DNA from: Lentisphaeria bacterium
GTDB lineage: Bacteria; Verrucomicrobiota; Lentisphaeria; Oligosphaerales; Oligosphaeraceae
Assembly: GCA_028699735.1 (NCBI GenBank)
Contig: JAQVUB010000141.1
Span: 1-6,720 of the forward strand
DNA length: 6,720 nt
Reading direction: 5' to 3'
This document shows, piece after piece, positions 5,938 to 6,720 of the stretch. Every line of letters starts with the position of its first letter. The first letter of the stretch is position 1. Below the pieces are notes generated by a model. That model was given only the letters and a program-made list of their open reading frames with translations, was not told where the DNA came from and did no database searches. The position numbers and the translations under genes were made by a program.

Positions 5938-6720
5938 TTACCAGTATTTTGTCCAGGGGGCCTGGCCTTTCTGCCAGAGCTCGTTGAGGAGCTGATATTC
6001 GCGGGGATTGTCCATGCACTGCCAGAATCCCTCATGGCGGAAAGCAATCATCTGGCCATCGTGGACCGCCTTGCGCATAGGTTCCATTTCGAAAAACTGA
6101 TCGTTATTTTCCAGCAGATATTTTTGCAGAAAGACTTTTTTGAGCACCATAAACCCGCCATTGATATATCCGTCGACCTGGGCGGGTTTTTCTTCAAAAC
6201 GCAACACCTGATCGTCTGCCAGCTGCAATTCTCCGAAGCGCGCTGCCGGATGCACAGCGGTGCAGGTCAGCAATTTCTGATGGCGGCGATGAAAATCGAG
6301 TTCTTCAGCGACATTCAAGTCTGCTACACCGTCGCCATAGGTCAGGAAGAAATCTTCATCCTGGGGCTGCAGATATTTGCCTGCCCTCAGAATGCGCCCG
6401 CCTGTCATCGTTTCCAGTCCAGTATTGGCCAGGGTCACCTGCCAGTCCTCGTGGTGGTCATTGGCGTGAATTTCAACCGAACCATGGTTACCGAGATGGA
6501 CGGTGATATCATTTACCCGGCTGCGGTAATTGAGGAAATAATCGACGAACTCTTCGCGTTTGTAGCCCAGGCAGAGGATGAAGCGCTTTACGCCAAAGGC
6601 GGCATAGGATTTCATTACATGCCAGACGATTGGATATTCGCCAATCGGCACCAGGGGTTTGGGCAGCAGTTCGGTCACGTCTCGCAGCCGGGTTCCCTTG
6701 CCCCCGCACAGGATCATTGC
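5938..6720 (-). CDS. rfbF: Glucose-1-phosphate cytidylyltransferase RfbF (5' end outside window)
   Basis: RfbF makes CDP-glucose from CTP and glucose-1-phosphate, the first step towards CDP-linked 3,6-dideoxyhexoses and related sugars of the O-antigen or other surface glycans. Counting from the first Met in the window, it has the nucleotidyltransferase signature CGGKGTRLRD (4-13) with PKPLVPIG (19-26), the metal-binding YGDG (127-130), TMTGGR (103-108), RFGEL (160-164), the sugar-binding INGGFMVL (185-192), and the family-specific FRHEGFWQCMDNPREY (226-241) and APWTKYW end. These are much closer to RfbF than to RmlA or GalU. The frame continues to the window edge with an Ala codon before this Met. 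Relatives start with Met-Lys-Ala-(Met/Val)-Ile-Leu, so only about two codons are missing and the protein is essentially complete (about 262 residues). Partner genes such as rfbG would lie upstream, outside the window. Confidence 0.94.
   Translation of the reverse strand, partial: AMILCGGKGTRLRDVTELLPKPLVPIGEYPIVWHVMKSYAAFGVKRFILCLGYKREEFVDYFLNYRSRVNDITVHLGNHGSVEIHANDHHEDWQVTLANTGLETMTGGRILRAGKYLQPQDEDFFLTYGDGVADLNVAEELDFHRRHQKLLTCTAVHPAARFGELQLADDQVLRFEEKPAQVDGYINGGFMVLKKVFLQKYLLENNDQFFEMEPMRKAVHDGQMIAFRHEGFWQCMDNPREYQLLNELWQKGQAPWTKYW

Noticed and set aside
1..6720. CRISPR array, tRNA, rRNA or tmRNA genes
   Set aside because: No regularly spaced short repeats, no cloverleaf with a TTC-A arm and no rRNA-like stretch were recognised on either strand by eye.

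Overview
The window reads as ordinary bacterial chromosome of roughly balanced base composition, with one accessory-looking pair of genes and two copies of a large palindromic repeat. The genes are generally bacterial (smpB, queA, rfbF). The lineage cannot be fixed from sequence alone. A glycoside hydrolase family 2 remnant, a CDP-glucose synthesis gene and palindromic repeats suggest a Gram-negative, carbohydrate-using bacterium, perhaps of the Verrucomicrobia/Lentisphaerae group. That assignment is a weak inference.

Layout. Positions 26-2287 hold a minus-strand, operon-like run in the order smpB (trans-translation), queA (queuosine synthesis) and an HD-domain phosphohydrolase; a good sigma-70-type promoter for smpB lies at 2352-2380. 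Positions 2288-3040 form a divergent intergenic region containing the first palindromic element (about 2423-2615) and a gene-free leader of about 425 bp with a perfect 7-bp inverted repeat just ahead of the next gene. Positions 3041-5343 hold a plus-strand pair overlapping by 10 bp: a lysine 2,3-aminomutase-family radical SAM enzyme (KamA type) and an ATP-grasp ligase related to, but distinct from, D-Ala-D-Ala ligase. Positions 5430-5648 (minus) hold what looks like a glycoside hydrolase family 2 gene collapsed to its two ends. Positions 5653-5919 hold the second palindrome, with 11-bp outer inverted repeats. From 5938 to the right edge runs rfbF (glucose-1-phosphate cytidylyltransferase, minus strand), which lacks only its first codons.

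Working together. SmpB, QueA and the HD protein share a transcription direction, but only the first two have a clear link to translation. The KamA/ATP-grasp pair is the most interesting part. The aminomutase keeps every residue expected for the iron-sulfur cluster, PLP and lysine, so it probably makes beta-lysine. The overlapping ligase keeps the ATP and magnesium residues but lacks the D-alanine-specific motifs, so it probably joins a different amino or carboxyl substrate. A beta-lysine-containing conjugate is a testable hypothesis; nothing in the window proves it.
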